From NCBI GenBank assembly GCA_040218045.1, contig JAVJQA010000032.1, forward strand, positions 124,001-188,000: a DNA stretch of 64,000 bases, read 5' to 3'. Below, piece by piece: positions 43,474 to 53,397 of the stretch (position 1 is its first letter; the number at the start of each line of letters is the position of its first letter). The position numbers were made by a program, and so were the translations under genes. Below the pieces are notes generated by a model, which was given only the letters and a program-made list of their open reading frames with translations, was not told the origin of the DNA and ran no database searches. The stretch comes from Marinoscillum sp040218045. GTDB lineage: Bacteria > Bacteroidota > Bacteroidia > Cytophagales > Cyclobacteriaceae.

Positions 43474-44826
43474 ATGCACTTAAAACACTCCCTACCACTG
43501 CTTATTTTCTTTTCATTTTGTAGTTATGTCAATGCCCAGAACATGCCCGTTGACTCCAGGATGTATGAAATTATCGAATCAGTGAATGCTGATCGTCTTG
43601 AAAAGGATATTAGGAAGTTAGCGGGTTTTGGGACGAGACATACCATGTCGGACACAGTATCGACAACAAGAGGGATTGGGGCTGCCAGAAGGTGGATCAA
43701 ATCTGAATTTGAAAAAATTTCCAAAGATTGTGGTGGCTGCCTGGAAGTGTACGAACAACGAACTTTAGTAAAGGCTGATCCTGAGACCAGAATATATGAG
43801 GACACTTATGTAGTAAATATTTATGCTGTGCAACGCGGAACTACTTATCCTAATCGATATGCCATCATGAGTGGGGATATTGACAGTAGGGCCTCAGATG
43901 TTCGCAACTACACCATCGATGCACCAGGTGCCAACGACAATGCAACCGGCATGGCAGGTGCACTAGAGGTAGCAAGGGTGCTTTCAAAAAGTAAGTTTAA
44001 GAGTTCTATTGTGTATGCTGGATTGTCAGGTGAAGAGCAGGGCTTATATGGAGGTAAGCACCTCGCGGAGAAAGCAAAGGAAGATGGTTGGGAGATTATT
44101 GGCATCCTCAATAATGATATGATTGGAAATATTGAAGGGGTGGATGGAGTAATCGACAATCGCAGTTTCAGAATTTTTTCAGAACCCTATTCTAGTCTTG
44201 CTACTGAACGAGAGTTGCAGTTGAAGCGGTTTTATGGTGGGGAAAATGATGGGGATTCACGACAGCTTGCCAGGTATGTATATGAAACTACAAAGACTTA
44301 TATGCCTGAAATGAATCCAATTATAATTTATCGCCTGGATAGATTTGGAAGAGGTGGGCATCATCGCCCTTTCAATGAGGCTGGGTTTGCTGGTGTAAGG
44401 ATCATGGAAGCCCATGAAAATTACAACCGGCAGCATCAGGATGTGAGGTCTGAAAATGGAATTGCTTACGGAGATGTTATAGAAGGCGTTGATTTTAAAT
44501 ATTGTGCGAAAATGACTGCTGTCAATGCGATTGCTTTGGGAGCACTGGCAAGCGGCCCACCAGCTCCATCGGAAGTTAAAATAGGAGGGATTGTAGAGCC
44601 AAGTGCCAAGCTCTCCTGGAAAAAAGTAGATGGTGCCAAAGGATACAAACTCTACTGGCGCGATACTACCTCACCTGTTTGGCAATATTATCGATATGTT
44701 GGTGATGTTGACTCACACACGTTGGAAGGTATTGTAATTGATAACTTCTTGTTCGGAGTGGTGTCAGTGGGGAGTGATGGATATGAAAGCTTAGTGTCTT
44801 TTCCGCAAGGCGTTCTGCGTGATTAA
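43474..44826 (+). CDS. M28-family zinc peptidase with C-terminal fibronectin-like domain
   Basis: A 450-residue exported protein (signal cleaved near YVNAQ). The catalytic region (about 130-335) has PGANDNATGMAGALE (bridging Asp), LSGEEQGLYGG (Glu pair) and ILNNDMIGN (Asp), with a late His in GGHHRPFNEAGF. The first metal ligand, usually the His of an HxD motif, is Asp in MSGDIDSR. The C-terminal 90 residues (APSEVKIGGI to VSFP) look like a fibronectin type III fold. It is probably a secreted aminopeptidase for peptide nutrition. Confidence 0.83.
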   Translation: MHLKHSLPLLIFFSFCSYVNAQNMPVDSRMYEIIESVNADRLEKDIRKLAGFGTRHTMSDTVSTTRGIGAARRWIKSEFEKISKDCGGCLEVYEQRTLVKADPETRIYEDTYVVNIYAVQRGTTYPNRYAIMSGDIDSRASDVRNYTIDAPGANDNATGMAGALEVARVLSKSKFKSSIVYAGLSGEEQGLYGGKHLAEKAKEDGWEIIGILNNDMIGNIEGVDGVIDNRSFRIFSEPYSSLATERELQLKRFYGGENDGDSRQLARYVYETTKTYMPEMNPIIIYRLDRFGRGGHHRPFNEAGFAGVRIMEAHENYNRQHQDVRSENGIAYGDVIEGVDFKYCAKMTAVNAIALGALASGPPAPSEVKIGGIVEPSAKLSWKKVDGAKGYKLYWRDTTSPVWQYYRYVGDVDSHTLEGIVIDNFLFGVVSVGSDGYESLVSFPQGVLRD

Positions 44827-44958
44827 TATGATAAATAGGACATTCCGGGTATTTAATAGGACGATTTAAAATATTCGACGAATTTTGCTTTGGTTCTAAA
44901 GAATGTGGTTGTTTCTTGCACTCTTATTAATGAAATGTCCACTTCTTAAAAAACCGTA

Positions 44959-46590
44959 ATGATTAACTCCGCTAAAAGGATTAGGCATATTTGCCTTTTG
45001 CTAATGGGTATGTTTTTTCTAGGTTCATGTAACCTTGATCAATTACCCAACTTTGATAACACTTATTTGCCCAAATATACGGGCGGAATAGCTTTACTTC
45101 TTGTAAATGATACTTTGACTATTGGTGAGTTTTTAAAAGAGAACATCACTGATTCTTCCAAATATTCAATTACTGATGATCAACAAATAATCTTCAGTTA
45201 TGAGTTTGAATCGGACTTCTCAGCTGGAGATGACTTGGTAGATGTGAATGATTTTTCGAACCAGGCGATTTTTAATAGTCCAATCACCAGCTTTACCACT
45301 CTACCAAGGGATACCTCTTTTAGTTTTAAAGCGAATGTCGCTTTTGAATTTCCGGCAACCAAAGATGAACGACTGGATTCATTATATTTTGATGCTGCTG
45401 ATTTCGTATTGACAGTAATATCTGAATTTCCTTCGGATATTGAATATTCATTCTCTACTTCGTCATTTGTAAACCGGGAAAATGGAGATACTATAAGTAT
45501 CGTGTCCACAATTGATGCCCCAACAGGGCTAACCTCGCGAGATGAAAATACTGTTTCACTTGTAAATCACAAGACGAACCTGCTTTCTGATGACGGAACA
45601 AACCAGTTTTTAGTAAATATTGATGCTACCGTCAACTTGTACGCCGGTGATCAACTGACAGGTGGAGAGGAATTATTTTTCTTCCTCGATATTGAAAATC
45701 CTCAATTCGAGGTGATTTTTGGTGCTTTTGGTCAGGATACTTTCGATATCAAGGAGAAGACCGTGAAACTTGGTTTTTTTGAAGATTTGGGTGGCACGGG
45801 AATCGTTTTTGAATCACCACGAATCGAATTTACAATAAATAATGAATTTGGAATTCCAATGTTCCTTGATTTTTCAGAGGTATATGCTTCATACGAAGAC
45901 GCTGAAGATCTTAAGTTTCAGGGAACATTCCCCGAGAATCCACAAGCTATTGGAACACCTGATTATGGAGATGGTATTGTCCAATCTAACCTAGTTGTAG
46001 ACGCTAGCAATTCCAATTTGCAGGAATTGTTTGCTGGATCACCTACACAGCTTGTATTGCCATTGAAAGGAATTACCAATCTCGATGGCTCAGATAATAA
46101 CTTCTTGGCATCAGGCTCCAACATTGATTTTACGGCGAAAGTCAGTATGCCGCTAAGCGTGCAGATGGCGGGTTTTGAACAAGAGGAAGAATTTGAGATG
46201 GAGGGATTGGATGCTCTGGAGGGCACTTCAGAGCTTAGTTTGGTAATCACCACAATTAATGAGCTTCCATTTACAGGAACACTGGATCTCTTTTTTCTTG
46301 ATGAGAATGCAGTAAGACTAGATTCAATTGTTGGTTCTGCCATTTTCACTTCACCAACTAATTATGACAGCAATGGCAAAGTTTCTGAGCCCTCAGAGAA
46401 TCGCACTGAGATTGTTTTGGATCAGGAATTGATCAATTCACTTACAAGTTCAGCTTCGATTATTGTGGTCACTAAATTGGATTCCTACGGAAGTGAGCAA
46501 GGTGACTTTGTGGAGATTTTCGCTGATTATCAACTACTTGTGAAAGTAGGAGTAGCGGGAGATGTTGAAATTGACCTAAATGATAACTAA
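44959..46590 (+). CDS. Large beta-rich lipoprotein of unknown function
   Basis: A 543-residue lipoprotein (lipobox LGSC near residue 24) made almost entirely of alternating strands with many Asp, Ser and Thr residues, for example FSYEFESDFSAGDD. No catalytic motif or known family is recognised. Its stop lies just before the start of a DUF5723 gene, so the two form an operon. Together they resemble Bacteroidota pairs of a surface lipoprotein and an outer-membrane barrel. Confidence 0.65.
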   Translation: MINSAKRIRHICLLLMGMFFLGSCNLDQLPNFDNTYLPKYTGGIALLLVNDTLTIGEFLKENITDSSKYSITDDQQIIFSYEFESDFSAGDDLVDVNDFSNQAIFNSPITSFTTLPRDTSFSFKANVAFEFPATKDERLDSLYFDAADFVLTVISEFPSDIEYSFSTSSFVNRENGDTISIVSTIDAPTGLTSRDENTVSLVNHKTNLLSDDGTNQFLVNIDATVNLYAGDQLTGGEELFFFLDIENPQFEVIFGAFGQDTFDIKEKTVKLGFFEDLGGTGIVFESPRIEFTINNEFGIPMFLDFSEVYASYEDAEDLKFQGTFPENPQAIGTPDYGDGIVQSNLVVDASNSNLQELFAGSPTQLVLPLKGITNLDGSDNNFLASGSNIDFTAKVSMPLSVQMAGFEQEEEFEMEGLDALEGTSELSLVITTINELPFTGTLDLFFLDENAVRLDSIVGSAIFTSPTNYDSNGKVSEPSENRTEIVLDQELINSLTSSASIIVVTKLDSYGSEQGDFVEIFADYQLLVKVGVAGDVEIDLNDN

Positions 46591-46591
46591 G

Positions 46592-47941
46592 ATGAGAAAG
46601 TATTTAATATTGACACTCCTCATAGGAGCTACAACACTGGTTTTTGGTCAGTTTAATTTGAACTTCTATCAGATGAACACCGCCACTCCGCAAGGCAACA
46701 ATTACAATGCGGCATCTTTTCCGAACGCGCGGGCATTTGTGAGTTTACCACTTATTTCTGGCGTTGATCTCAGTGTTAACAATAGTTTTGGTCTTTCTGA
46801 TATATTCACTGAAACTGGAGATTCTAGTTTGATAGATGTAGACCGGTTTTTGTTGGAGCAGGGGGATGGTGCCTACTTTAATACCCAGTTGACCATAACC
46901 GATTTAATGATTGGTTTCAGAACCGGGAAAAATGGCTTTGTTACGGTTTTTGTCAATGAAAGAACTGATGCTACTTTCTTCTACCCCTTCCAGTTGGTCA
47001 ACTTTATATGGCAGGGAAACAGGAACTATGTAGGAGAAGAGTATGTCATTGATGATATATCTTATGATTTTACCCACTATCGTGAAATAGGCGTAGGTTA
47101 TGGAAGAAGCTTTGATATTTTTGGTTTTAACACCAATCTAGGTGTGAGGCTGAAGTATTTGCAAGGAGTGGCGCATAGTAGCATCAAGGATAACCTTGAG
47201 ATGTCTATCCTCACCAGGGAAGAGGACTATTCTGTAGTGGTCAATATGAACGAGGGCCTAAGCAGATCTGCTGGTCTCAATATGCTACAGGACGGGGATA
47301 TTCCATATTTGATCAACAATGGCAACACTGGGTTTGCCATTGATCTGGGCGGTACAATTGATTTGTCAGACCGGATCACAGTAGGCTTTGCGGCAAATGA
47401 TTTAGGGTTTATCAAATGGCAGGATGATGCTGAAACAGCGTCTTTTAATGGAACTAGTTTTGAAATTAATGGAGGAAGTTTTGACAATATGGACCAGCTG
47501 GCTGATGCCGTCATGGATTCAATAGAAAACTTACAGATTGATACCATCGCAAGTACTTTCACCACTAGTTTGAATTCTTCATTGTTCTTATCAGGTAGCT
47601 ACAGAGTAACCGATCAGGGCTATGCTCAAGCCACTATTTCAAATTATTTCACTCAGGGGAGAATGAAAAGCGCAGTTGGGATAGGTTATTTGCAGAATCT
47701 CAGAAAATGGTTGGCAGCTTCTGTAACCTTTTCGCTAGCATCGCAAAGAGGTGCTGACATAGGCGCAGGGTTAATGCTACGTGGTGGTTATTTTCAGACC
47801 TATTTGTCTGTGGACCATTTGTTAAATACCATCAATGTGCCTGAAGCTTCTGGACTGAATTTCAAATTTGGGATCAACTTCCTATTTGGTGGAGCTTCAA
47901 AGAAAACGAAAGCATCGACATCAGATTATCTTGATCTTTGA
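46592..47941 (+). CDS. DUF5723-family outer-membrane protein
   Basis: A 449-residue protein, with the ATG at 46592 chosen because it begins a clean signal peptide (MRKYLILTLLIGATTLVFGQ). An in-frame ATG at 46580 overlaps the preceding stop. The mature protein is a long beta-barrel of the PorV/DUF5723 kind, with YNAASFPNARAFVSLPLISG early and many alternating hydrophobic strands (GVGYGRSFDIFGFNTNLGVRLKYLQG). It pairs with the upstream lipoprotein. A role in type IX or other surface export is conceivable but not shown. Confidence 0.75.
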   Translation: MRKYLILTLLIGATTLVFGQFNLNFYQMNTATPQGNNYNAASFPNARAFVSLPLISGVDLSVNNSFGLSDIFTETGDSSLIDVDRFLLEQGDGAYFNTQLTITDLMIGFRTGKNGFVTVFVNERTDATFFYPFQLVNFIWQGNRNYVGEEYVIDDISYDFTHYREIGVGYGRSFDIFGFNTNLGVRLKYLQGVAHSSIKDNLEMSILTREEDYSVVVNMNEGLSRSAGLNMLQDGDIPYLINNGNTGFAIDLGGTIDLSDRITVGFAANDLGFIKWQDDAETASFNGTSFEINGGSFDNMDQLADAVMDSIENLQIDTIASTFTTSLNSSLFLSGSYRVTDQGYAQATISNYFTQGRMKSAVGIGYLQNLRKWLAASVTFSLASQRGADIGAGLMLRGGYFQTYLSVDHLLNTINVPEASGLNFKFGINFLFGGASKKTKASTSDYLDL

Positions 47942-47974
47942 GAAGACTAAAGAATGATTCCTGATTCAATAAAT

Positions 47975-48014
47975 AAAATCCCTGTTTCGATTTATCGAAA
48001 CAGGGATTTTTTTG
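47975..48014. terminator. Strong bidirectional terminator
   Basis: AAATCCCTGTTTCGAT pairs with ATCGAAACAGGGATTT with a two-base loop, flanked by A and T runs. It separates the DUF5723 gene from the leftward bcp operon and should stop both transcripts. Confidence 0.9.
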
Positions 48015-48031
48015 TATTATCTGTCAATAAC

Positions 48032-48478
48032 TTATTGTAAAATCTGGGAGGTGTGATCTTTGGTTTTTACTTTTTCAATCACTTCCTGGATCACTCCGTT
48101 TTCATCGATCACGAAAGTCGTCCTTAATGTACCCATGTAGGTTTTGCCGTACATTTTTTTCTCACCCCAGGTACCGAAAGCTTCGTGTACGGATTTATTT
48201 TCATCGGCAATCAATGGGAAGGGCAATTGGTATTTTTCAATAAACTTTTTGTGGGATTTGGCACTGTCTCCACTCACACCAAGTACCACATACCCCTGTT
48301 TCTGTAACTCTTCGTAATTGTCCCGGAGATTACATGATTCAGCAGTACAGCCTGGTGTGTTGTCTTTTGGATAGAAATACAATACAATTTTCTTTCCCTT
48401 AAAATCAGAAAGCTTAATAGGGTTTCCATCCTGATCGGTGCTCTCGATTTCAGGTGCTTTGTCTCCAGCTTTTAGCAT
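48032..48478 (-). CDS. bcp: Thioredoxin-dependent peroxiredoxin (Bcp/PrxQ)
   Basis: A 148-residue atypical two-Cys peroxiredoxin: peroxidatic C44 and resolving C49 in TPGCTAESC, after the usual LYFYPKDN strand. It reduces hydrogen peroxide and organic hydroperoxides in the cytoplasm using thioredoxin. It is the last gene of a leftward operon with the M23, FAH and mtaB genes and starts 8 nt after the M23 stop. Confidence 0.95.
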   Translation of the reverse strand: MLKAGDKAPEIESTDQDGNPIKLSDFKGKKIVLYFYPKDNTPGCTAESCNLRDNYEELQKQGYVVLGVSGDSAKSHKKFIEKYQLPFPLIADENKSVHEAFGTWGEKKMYGKTYMGTLRTTFVIDENGVIQEVIEKVKTKDHTSQILQ

Positions 48479-48486
48479 GATAAATA

Positions 48487-50361
48487 TTAGTTCAGGTTTC
48501 GTTGATAAATAGATTTATTGTTGGTGTTGTCAACCACCTCAAGTATAAACTCACCTTTAATTGCGTTGTTTGAATTTAATCGCCGTGCCCAAATGAGATC
48601 CTTCTTGGATTCATATTCCATCAGTAAGAATTTACCATTTAAGGTCGCACGATAACTTTTGATGCCGGACATATCATCGGTAATCTTGAAATAAAGTTCT
48701 GATGAATTCACAATACGTGGTGTAATAGTAGGAGGGGTAGTGTCTTCTGCAATGGTAAAGGTGCCTAAATCACGTGCTATGAAATCGATATTACCATCTT
48801 CATTCCACTCACCACCCATAAAGGATAACCGGGAACCATGGACGGAGTAAACCCTGGCAGTGCTGTCCGGGTATTGGAACCGGGGTTTCAAAGTCACCTT
48901 CATGGAAGATTGAAATGGCACATCCCCAAGCGGAAACCTGAACAATTCTAGGTTTTTGAAAGTATCAAAGTCCTTTTCAAATCTCAGATAAAGGGTGTCA
49001 AACAGGGATTGGTTCCTGAAAGCGATATCAAAGTCATGGTTATAGAAACTAATGGCCGTTTCTGATGGGATAGTCGCATAGATGTCCGTATGGATGATCT
49101 TACCATTGAGCTGGATAGAATCCGGTAGGCCATGTCTCAGGTCCCAAAGTGCGTACGCTACCTTTCTGTCTTTCCTGTAAGGCTCTATGATATTTTTAAC
49201 ACCTCTTAGAAATACCGATACCTTTCCTTCAGTGCTGTCCATTAATGATTTGAAGTGGAGGTGATTTCTGAAAAGCTCATAGTCGCTAAACACTGGATCT
49301 GGTTTGTTGATCACCTTTCGGGTGTTGGCTTGCACCTCTACTGTGGAAATGTTTCCATAGCTGTCTTCCAGGTATATTTTAATATCCTGCTCGATTGAGT
49401 CATTGAAGACATGCCCGCGGTTCGAAATGGAATAAAAATCATTACCGTTGCCATCATCCACAAATAGCTTATTGTATTTAGGGCCACCATTTCGATACCG
49501 CTCATAGTCCATGTGCACCAGGATGCTCTTTTGGTTACTAAAGGAAAGATTGGTTTTTAACTCACTGAAAATGGTGTCGCCATTGACAACAAGTGTTGTT
49601 TTCGGAATCCCATTGCGGTTGTACACTCCATTGAGTAAATCATAGGCATAGATTTCTATACCTATATTACCCGACAGGTTAATGGGGGTTCTTGGCTTAT
49701 ATGTGCCATAGGATTTTAGTACATCAAATTCAAATCTCCCAAAAGTGTCATTGATACGGGCATTGCCATCAAGGGATACAAATGCGATATCCTTCACCTG
49801 AGGCGCAATATTATCTTTGATTTCGGAGAAATTGAATCGCAGCGGATCCAGGATTCTCTGGTTGCTGTCCCGGATTTCAAAATGCAGGTGTGGGCCAGAG
49901 GATGATCCGGTATTGCCGGAAAAGGCAATGATGTCTCCCTGCTTAAACTCGAACTGTTTTTTATCGGGGAACAGTTGGATCTCAAAGGTCTCATCCTCGT
50001 ATTGGTTTTCGAGCACATATCTATCAATCTCATCTGAGAACTTGCTGAGATGGGCATAAACAGACGTGGTGCCATTTGGATGATTGATGTATAGCGAATG
50101 GCCATATCCACCATTGGTAATTCTTACCCGGCTAACATAACCATCAGCTGTAGCATAAACAGGCCATCCTGTTTGACCACCTGTTTTAATGTCTAGACCT
50201 GCATGAAAGTGCGAAGAACGAAGCTCACCCATGGTTCCCGCAAGATAATTTTGCTGTCCCGGGTTGATAGGGAAAAGGTAATAGCTGTCTGTAGAGAATG
50301 GTTGAGCGGCACTCAGAAACGACGTGAAAGTGAATATGAATACTGCGTATATGGATCGCAT
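48487..50361 (-). CDS. M23-family metallopeptidase with long beta-rich C-terminus
   Basis: A 624-residue exported protein. The M23 (LytM) domain lies near the N-terminus (about 40-165): HFHAGLDIKT (first zinc His and Asp) and GSSSGPHLHFEIRD (HxH, 158-160) are complete, so it should be an active endopeptidase on cell-wall peptides. The remaining 450 residues are beta-rich with no family recognised and may be anchoring or substrate modules. The catalytic domain being N-terminal is the reverse of most LytM hydrolases. Confidence 0.82.
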   Translation of the reverse strand: MRSIYAVFIFTFTSFLSAAQPFSTDSYYLFPINPGQQNYLAGTMGELRSSHFHAGLDIKTGGQTGWPVYATADGYVSRVRITNGGYGHSLYINHPNGTTSVYAHLSKFSDEIDRYVLENQYEDETFEIQLFPDKKQFEFKQGDIIAFSGNTGSSSGPHLHFEIRDSNQRILDPLRFNFSEIKDNIAPQVKDIAFVSLDGNARINDTFGRFEFDVLKSYGTYKPRTPINLSGNIGIEIYAYDLLNGVYNRNGIPKTTLVVNGDTIFSELKTNLSFSNQKSILVHMDYERYRNGGPKYNKLFVDDGNGNDFYSISNRGHVFNDSIEQDIKIYLEDSYGNISTVEVQANTRKVINKPDPVFSDYELFRNHLHFKSLMDSTEGKVSVFLRGVKNIIEPYRKDRKVAYALWDLRHGLPDSIQLNGKIIHTDIYATIPSETAISFYNHDFDIAFRNQSLFDTLYLRFEKDFDTFKNLELFRFPLGDVPFQSSMKVTLKPRFQYPDSTARVYSVHGSRLSFMGGEWNEDGNIDFIARDLGTFTIAEDTTPPTITPRIVNSSELYFKITDDMSGIKSYRATLNGKFLLMEYESKKDLIWARRLNSNNAIKGEFILEVVDNTNNKSIYQRNLN

Positions 50362-50420
50362 AAATGCTCTCTTATGTCTTTGCTTTACTAATGAAAATAG
50401 GTGGGGTGCGTTTTTGTTTA

Positions 50421-51029
50421 CTATTTGATTTCAAAATCAAACATCTTTTGTCCTTCCAGAAAACCCTCCAGTCGGTCACCGATTTTTACGGGGCCTACAC
50501 CTTTGGGGGTTCCTGTAAAAATAATGTCTCCCGTCTTAAGTGTAAAAAAACCTGAGACATATGATATGAGTTCATCGACAGGCCAAAGCATCAGGGAGGT
50601 ATCTCCACTTTGCACGGTGTTGTCGTTCAGTTTTAGCTCAAAAGTGGTTTTGGTCAAGTCCATATCATCCAAGGGAATGAATTCGGAAATTGGAGCAGCA
50701 CCATTAAAAGCTTTTGCCCTTTCCCAGGGAAGACCCTTCGCTTTCAGTTCAGACTGTAGATCCCGGGCGGTAAAATCAATGCCCAGTCCGATTTCATCAT
50801 AGTATTTATGTGCGAATTCAGGTGTTATTGACTTCCCTTCCTTTTTGATTTTCACGAGCAGTTCACATTCATAGTGTACATCTTGTGAAAAGCTGGGGAT
50901 GTAGAAAGGTTCATTATTTCTGAGAATGGCCGTGTCCGGTTTCATGAATATAACCGGGTTGTCAGGCCGTTCATTGCCCAATTCGGTAATATGATCTGCA
51001 TAGTTGCGGCCAATACAAATAATCTTCAT
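50421..51029 (-). CDS. Fumarylacetoacetate hydrolase family protein
   Basis: A 202-residue single-domain FAH protein, short for the family and without the N-terminal SH3-like domain. Metal-site residues are visible in YECELLVKI (Glu-x-Glu) and GIDFTARDLQ (Asp), with GTPKGVGPV as the C-terminal turn. Members hydrolyse acylpyruvates, isomerise 2-hydroxyhepta-dienedioate or decarboxylate oxaloacetate. Which applies is not clear. It lies 3 nt after mtaB. Confidence 0.85.
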   Translation of the reverse strand: MKIICIGRNYADHITELGNERPDNPVIFMKPDTAILRNNEPFYIPSFSQDVHYECELLVKIKKEGKSITPEFAHKYYDEIGLGIDFTARDLQSELKAKGLPWERAKAFNGAAPISEFIPLDDMDLTKTTFELKLNDNTVQSGDTSLMLWPVDELISYVSGFFTLKTGDIIFTGTPKGVGPVKIGDRLEGFLEGQKMFDFEIK

Positions 51030-51032
51030 AGG

Positions 51033-52349
51033 CTAGTGAACGAGGATTTCGTCAGTTTCTTCTACTTCCATCAAACAATTCGCATCAACTTCAGTCATTT
51101 TGATTTGTTTGGTTTCGTTGATCAATATGGGGTCATATTTCGCTTTCACCCGAATGTAATTTTCTGTGAAGCCGTGCATCATTCCATCTTCTATGTCATC
51201 TTCAAAAAGCACCGTTTGAGTATCACCTATATGCTGGTTGTAGAAATATCGTTTCTTTTTCTCCGAAAGGGTACGTAGCATTTTTGATCTTCTACGGCGA
51301 TCCTTCATACTCACCACTCCATCCATTTCCAGCGCCTGGGTATTGGCTCGCTCTGAGTAGGTGAACACGTGTAGGTAAGATACCTCCAACTCATTCAGGA
51401 AGTTGTAAGTATCCAGGAAGTCATCCTCTGTTTCTCCCGGAAATCCCGTAATCACATCTACACCTATGGAGCAGTGTGGCATCAGTTGTTTGATTGTTTT
51501 CACCCGGTCTTTATACAAGTCGCTCAAGTACCGACGGTTCATTCGTTTAAGGATCTTGTCGCTGCCCGATTGGAGTGGCACATGGAAGTGCGGCACAAAC
51601 CTTTTGGACTTGCTGACGAACTCAATGACTTCATTGGATAGAAGGTTGGGTTCTATGGATGAAATCCGAAAGCGGTCAATACCCTCTACTTCATCCAGTG
51701 CTTTGACCAGATCAATAAATTTCTCTTTTCTTCGCCCATTTTGCACCCCAAAGTCTCCGATGTTTACTCCTGTGAGCACGACTTCTTTTACTTCTGAGGC
51801 AGCGATTTCCCTGGCCTGGTCCAGTATTTCGGCAATGCTGGCACTTCTGCTTTTACCCCTGGCAAGCGGTATAGTGCAAAAAGCACAACCGTAGTTACAA
51901 CCATCCTGAACCTTGAGAAAGGTACGTGTGCGGTCTCCATATGAGTAGGAGGAATTATAGGCTTTAGCTTCCTGAATTTCTGAGGCAAATACCTGCGGTT
52001 CGTTTTTACTGGTGAAGTCGTCGAGGTATTCAAAAAGCCTGAATTTCTCAGCAGCTCCAAGTACTGCATCTACACCTTTTATTTCAGAGATTTCTTTTGG
52101 CTTGAGCTGAGCGTAGCATCCTATAATGGTCACGAAGCTGGTAGGGGAGATCTTCTTTGCTTCTTTTACGATCTTCTTGCATTTCTTGTCGGCATTTTCT
52201 GTCACAGAGCAGGTGTTGATGATGAAAATGTCCGGCTTATTGGTAAAGTCAACTTTCTCATATCCCCGGTCTTCAAACATCCTGGAGATGGTAGAAGTCT
52301 CCGAGAAGTTTAGTTTACAGCCCAACGTATAAAATGCCACTCGCTTCAT
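51033..52349 (-). CDS. mtaB: tRNA t6A37 methylthiotransferase
   Basis: A 438-residue radical-SAM enzyme that adds methylthio to t6A37 of ANN-decoding tRNAs. The N-terminal UPF0004 cluster site has Cys in TLGCKLNFSE, INTCSVTENADKKC and IIGCYAQ. The radical-SAM cluster is CNYGCAFC, and a TRAM-like C-terminus follows. The ATG at 52349 is preferred over a GTG two codons upstream. A consensus -7 box (TAACTTTG) ends only 7 nt before it, so the mRNA is nearly leaderless. An 82-bp near copy of this start region lies at 55106-55187. Confidence 0.93.
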   Translation of the reverse strand: MKRVAFYTLGCKLNFSETSTISRMFEDRGYEKVDFTNKPDIFIINTCSVTENADKKCKKIVKEAKKISPTSFVTIIGCYAQLKPKEISEIKGVDAVLGAAEKFRLFEYLDDFTSKNEPQVFASEIQEAKAYNSSYSYGDRTRTFLKVQDGCNYGCAFCTIPLARGKSRSASIAEILDQAREIAASEVKEVVLTGVNIGDFGVQNGRRKEKFIDLVKALDEVEGIDRFRISSIEPNLLSNEVIEFVSKSKRFVPHFHVPLQSGSDKILKRMNRRYLSDLYKDRVKTIKQLMPHCSIGVDVITGFPGETEDDFLDTYNFLNELEVSYLHVFTYSERANTQALEMDGVVSMKDRRRRSKMLRTLSEKKKRYFYNQHIGDTQTVLFEDDIEDGMMHGFTENYIRVKAKYDPILINETKQIKMTEVDANCLMEVEETDEILVH

Positions 52350-52389
52350 AAGCACGCAAAGTTAAGCGTTTTTTGTGTTCTTGTTTTAA
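52308..52389. repeat. 82-bp segment at the mtaB start, duplicated at 55106-55187
   Basis: This stretch spans the mtaB promoter, start codon and first codons. It matches 55106-55187 in the same orientation with 77 of 82 identical bases and no gaps. It is the intact copy. Confidence 0.9.
52357..52364 (-). promoter_or_regulatory. -7 promoter box of mtaB
   Basis: On the minus strand TAACTTTG matches TAnnTTTG exactly and ends 7 nt before the mtaB ATG, implying a 5' untranslated region of only a few bases. No clear -33 element is seen. Confidence 0.65.
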
Positions 52390-52509
52390 AGAGTTATTTC
52401 TTAAAATAATGCATTTTTACTTTTAAGATTGTGGTAGGAGGAAAGTGAATCGCTCCATCAATAAGACATTACCCTTATACAGGATCACGACATTAATAAA
52501 TCAAACTCA

Positions 52510-53148
52510 GTGAAATATTTAATAATAGCAATCATCATCGTTATCCCTCTTAAATCAATTGCGCAAGGGTATGACTTAAATATCGAAATAGGCACTTCAA
52601 TATCCAACTTCAGCGGTGATGTAAATGCCACTTACTCTAAGTATAGAGCAGGTCTGATTTTAGGAATTGGAATAGAGTCACCAATAAAAGATAAATCAGG
52701 AATGAAATTTGGCATCTTGTATGAACAAAAGGGACAGAATTTTAAGGGAGAATCCACCACTCAAAATGGAAGTGAGTCTTATGACAATAACATGACTTTG
52801 AACTACCTGACAGTTCCTGTGACCTTCAAAAAATATTTAGGTAAAAAGACAATCGCTTTTTCCGGAGGATTGTATGGCGCGGTTCTTTTGGTATCAACTT
52901 CCAATGTCAATCAAACAATCATTAATGGAGGTAGTAGATCCAAACTTGTGATAAAAAATGGAGATAGCAAAGTGAATTTTAAGAGTAATGATGTTGGTTT
53001 GATCCTGGCCACTTCAATTCAGCCATTTGAAAAATTTTATATTGATGTAAAGTCTGGTTGGGGTTTACTGAACATAGCCTCTGATTCTAATCCAAGAGAT
53101 GAAATCAAGAATCACAGTATTGAAATATTGCTCGGAATCATGCTTTAA
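52510..53148 (+). CDS. PorT-like outer-membrane beta-barrel hypothetical protein
   Basis: A 212-residue exported protein with a GTG start and signal peptide (MKYLIIAIIIVIPLKSIAQ). The mature part has strands and glycine turns like the PorT/outer-membrane barrel family (DLNIEIGTSISNFSG, GLILGIGIESP, KFGILYEQKGQNFKGE, and SIEILLGIML at the end). No ligand can be proposed. It is monocistronic. Confidence 0.6.
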   Translation: MKYLIIAIIIVIPLKSIAQGYDLNIEIGTSISNFSGDVNATYSKYRAGLILGIGIESPIKDKSGMKFGILYEQKGQNFKGESTTQNGSESYDNNMTLNYLTVPVTFKKYLGKKTIAFSGGLYGAVLLVSTSNVNQTIINGGSRSKLVIKNGDSKVNFKSNDVGLILATSIQPFEKFYIDVKSGWGLLNIASDSNPRDEIKNHSIEILLGIML

Positions 53149-53397
53149 AATAAGATAGTTTAGATGCCGTTGCAATAACCTTCTGCTTCTGTGCTTGTCG
53201 CATCGTTCTAAATTCCTTACTCTTCACCAATCATATCAGATAAAGGACAGTAGTGGTATACATTGTCAAATATGTGAACGAGACAACATATATCGCACTT
53301 CAACGTCAGTCTTAACTGTTCATTTTGAGAGCTTTACAAATTACAGGATGTAAAAATCATATAACTGTATATTTAATAATATATCACTTCTAGGGTA

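Noticed and set aside
53149..53397. Possible small RNA or gene in the 249-bp gap before the OmpA-domain gene
   Set aside because: No terminator, stable stem or ORF could be found.
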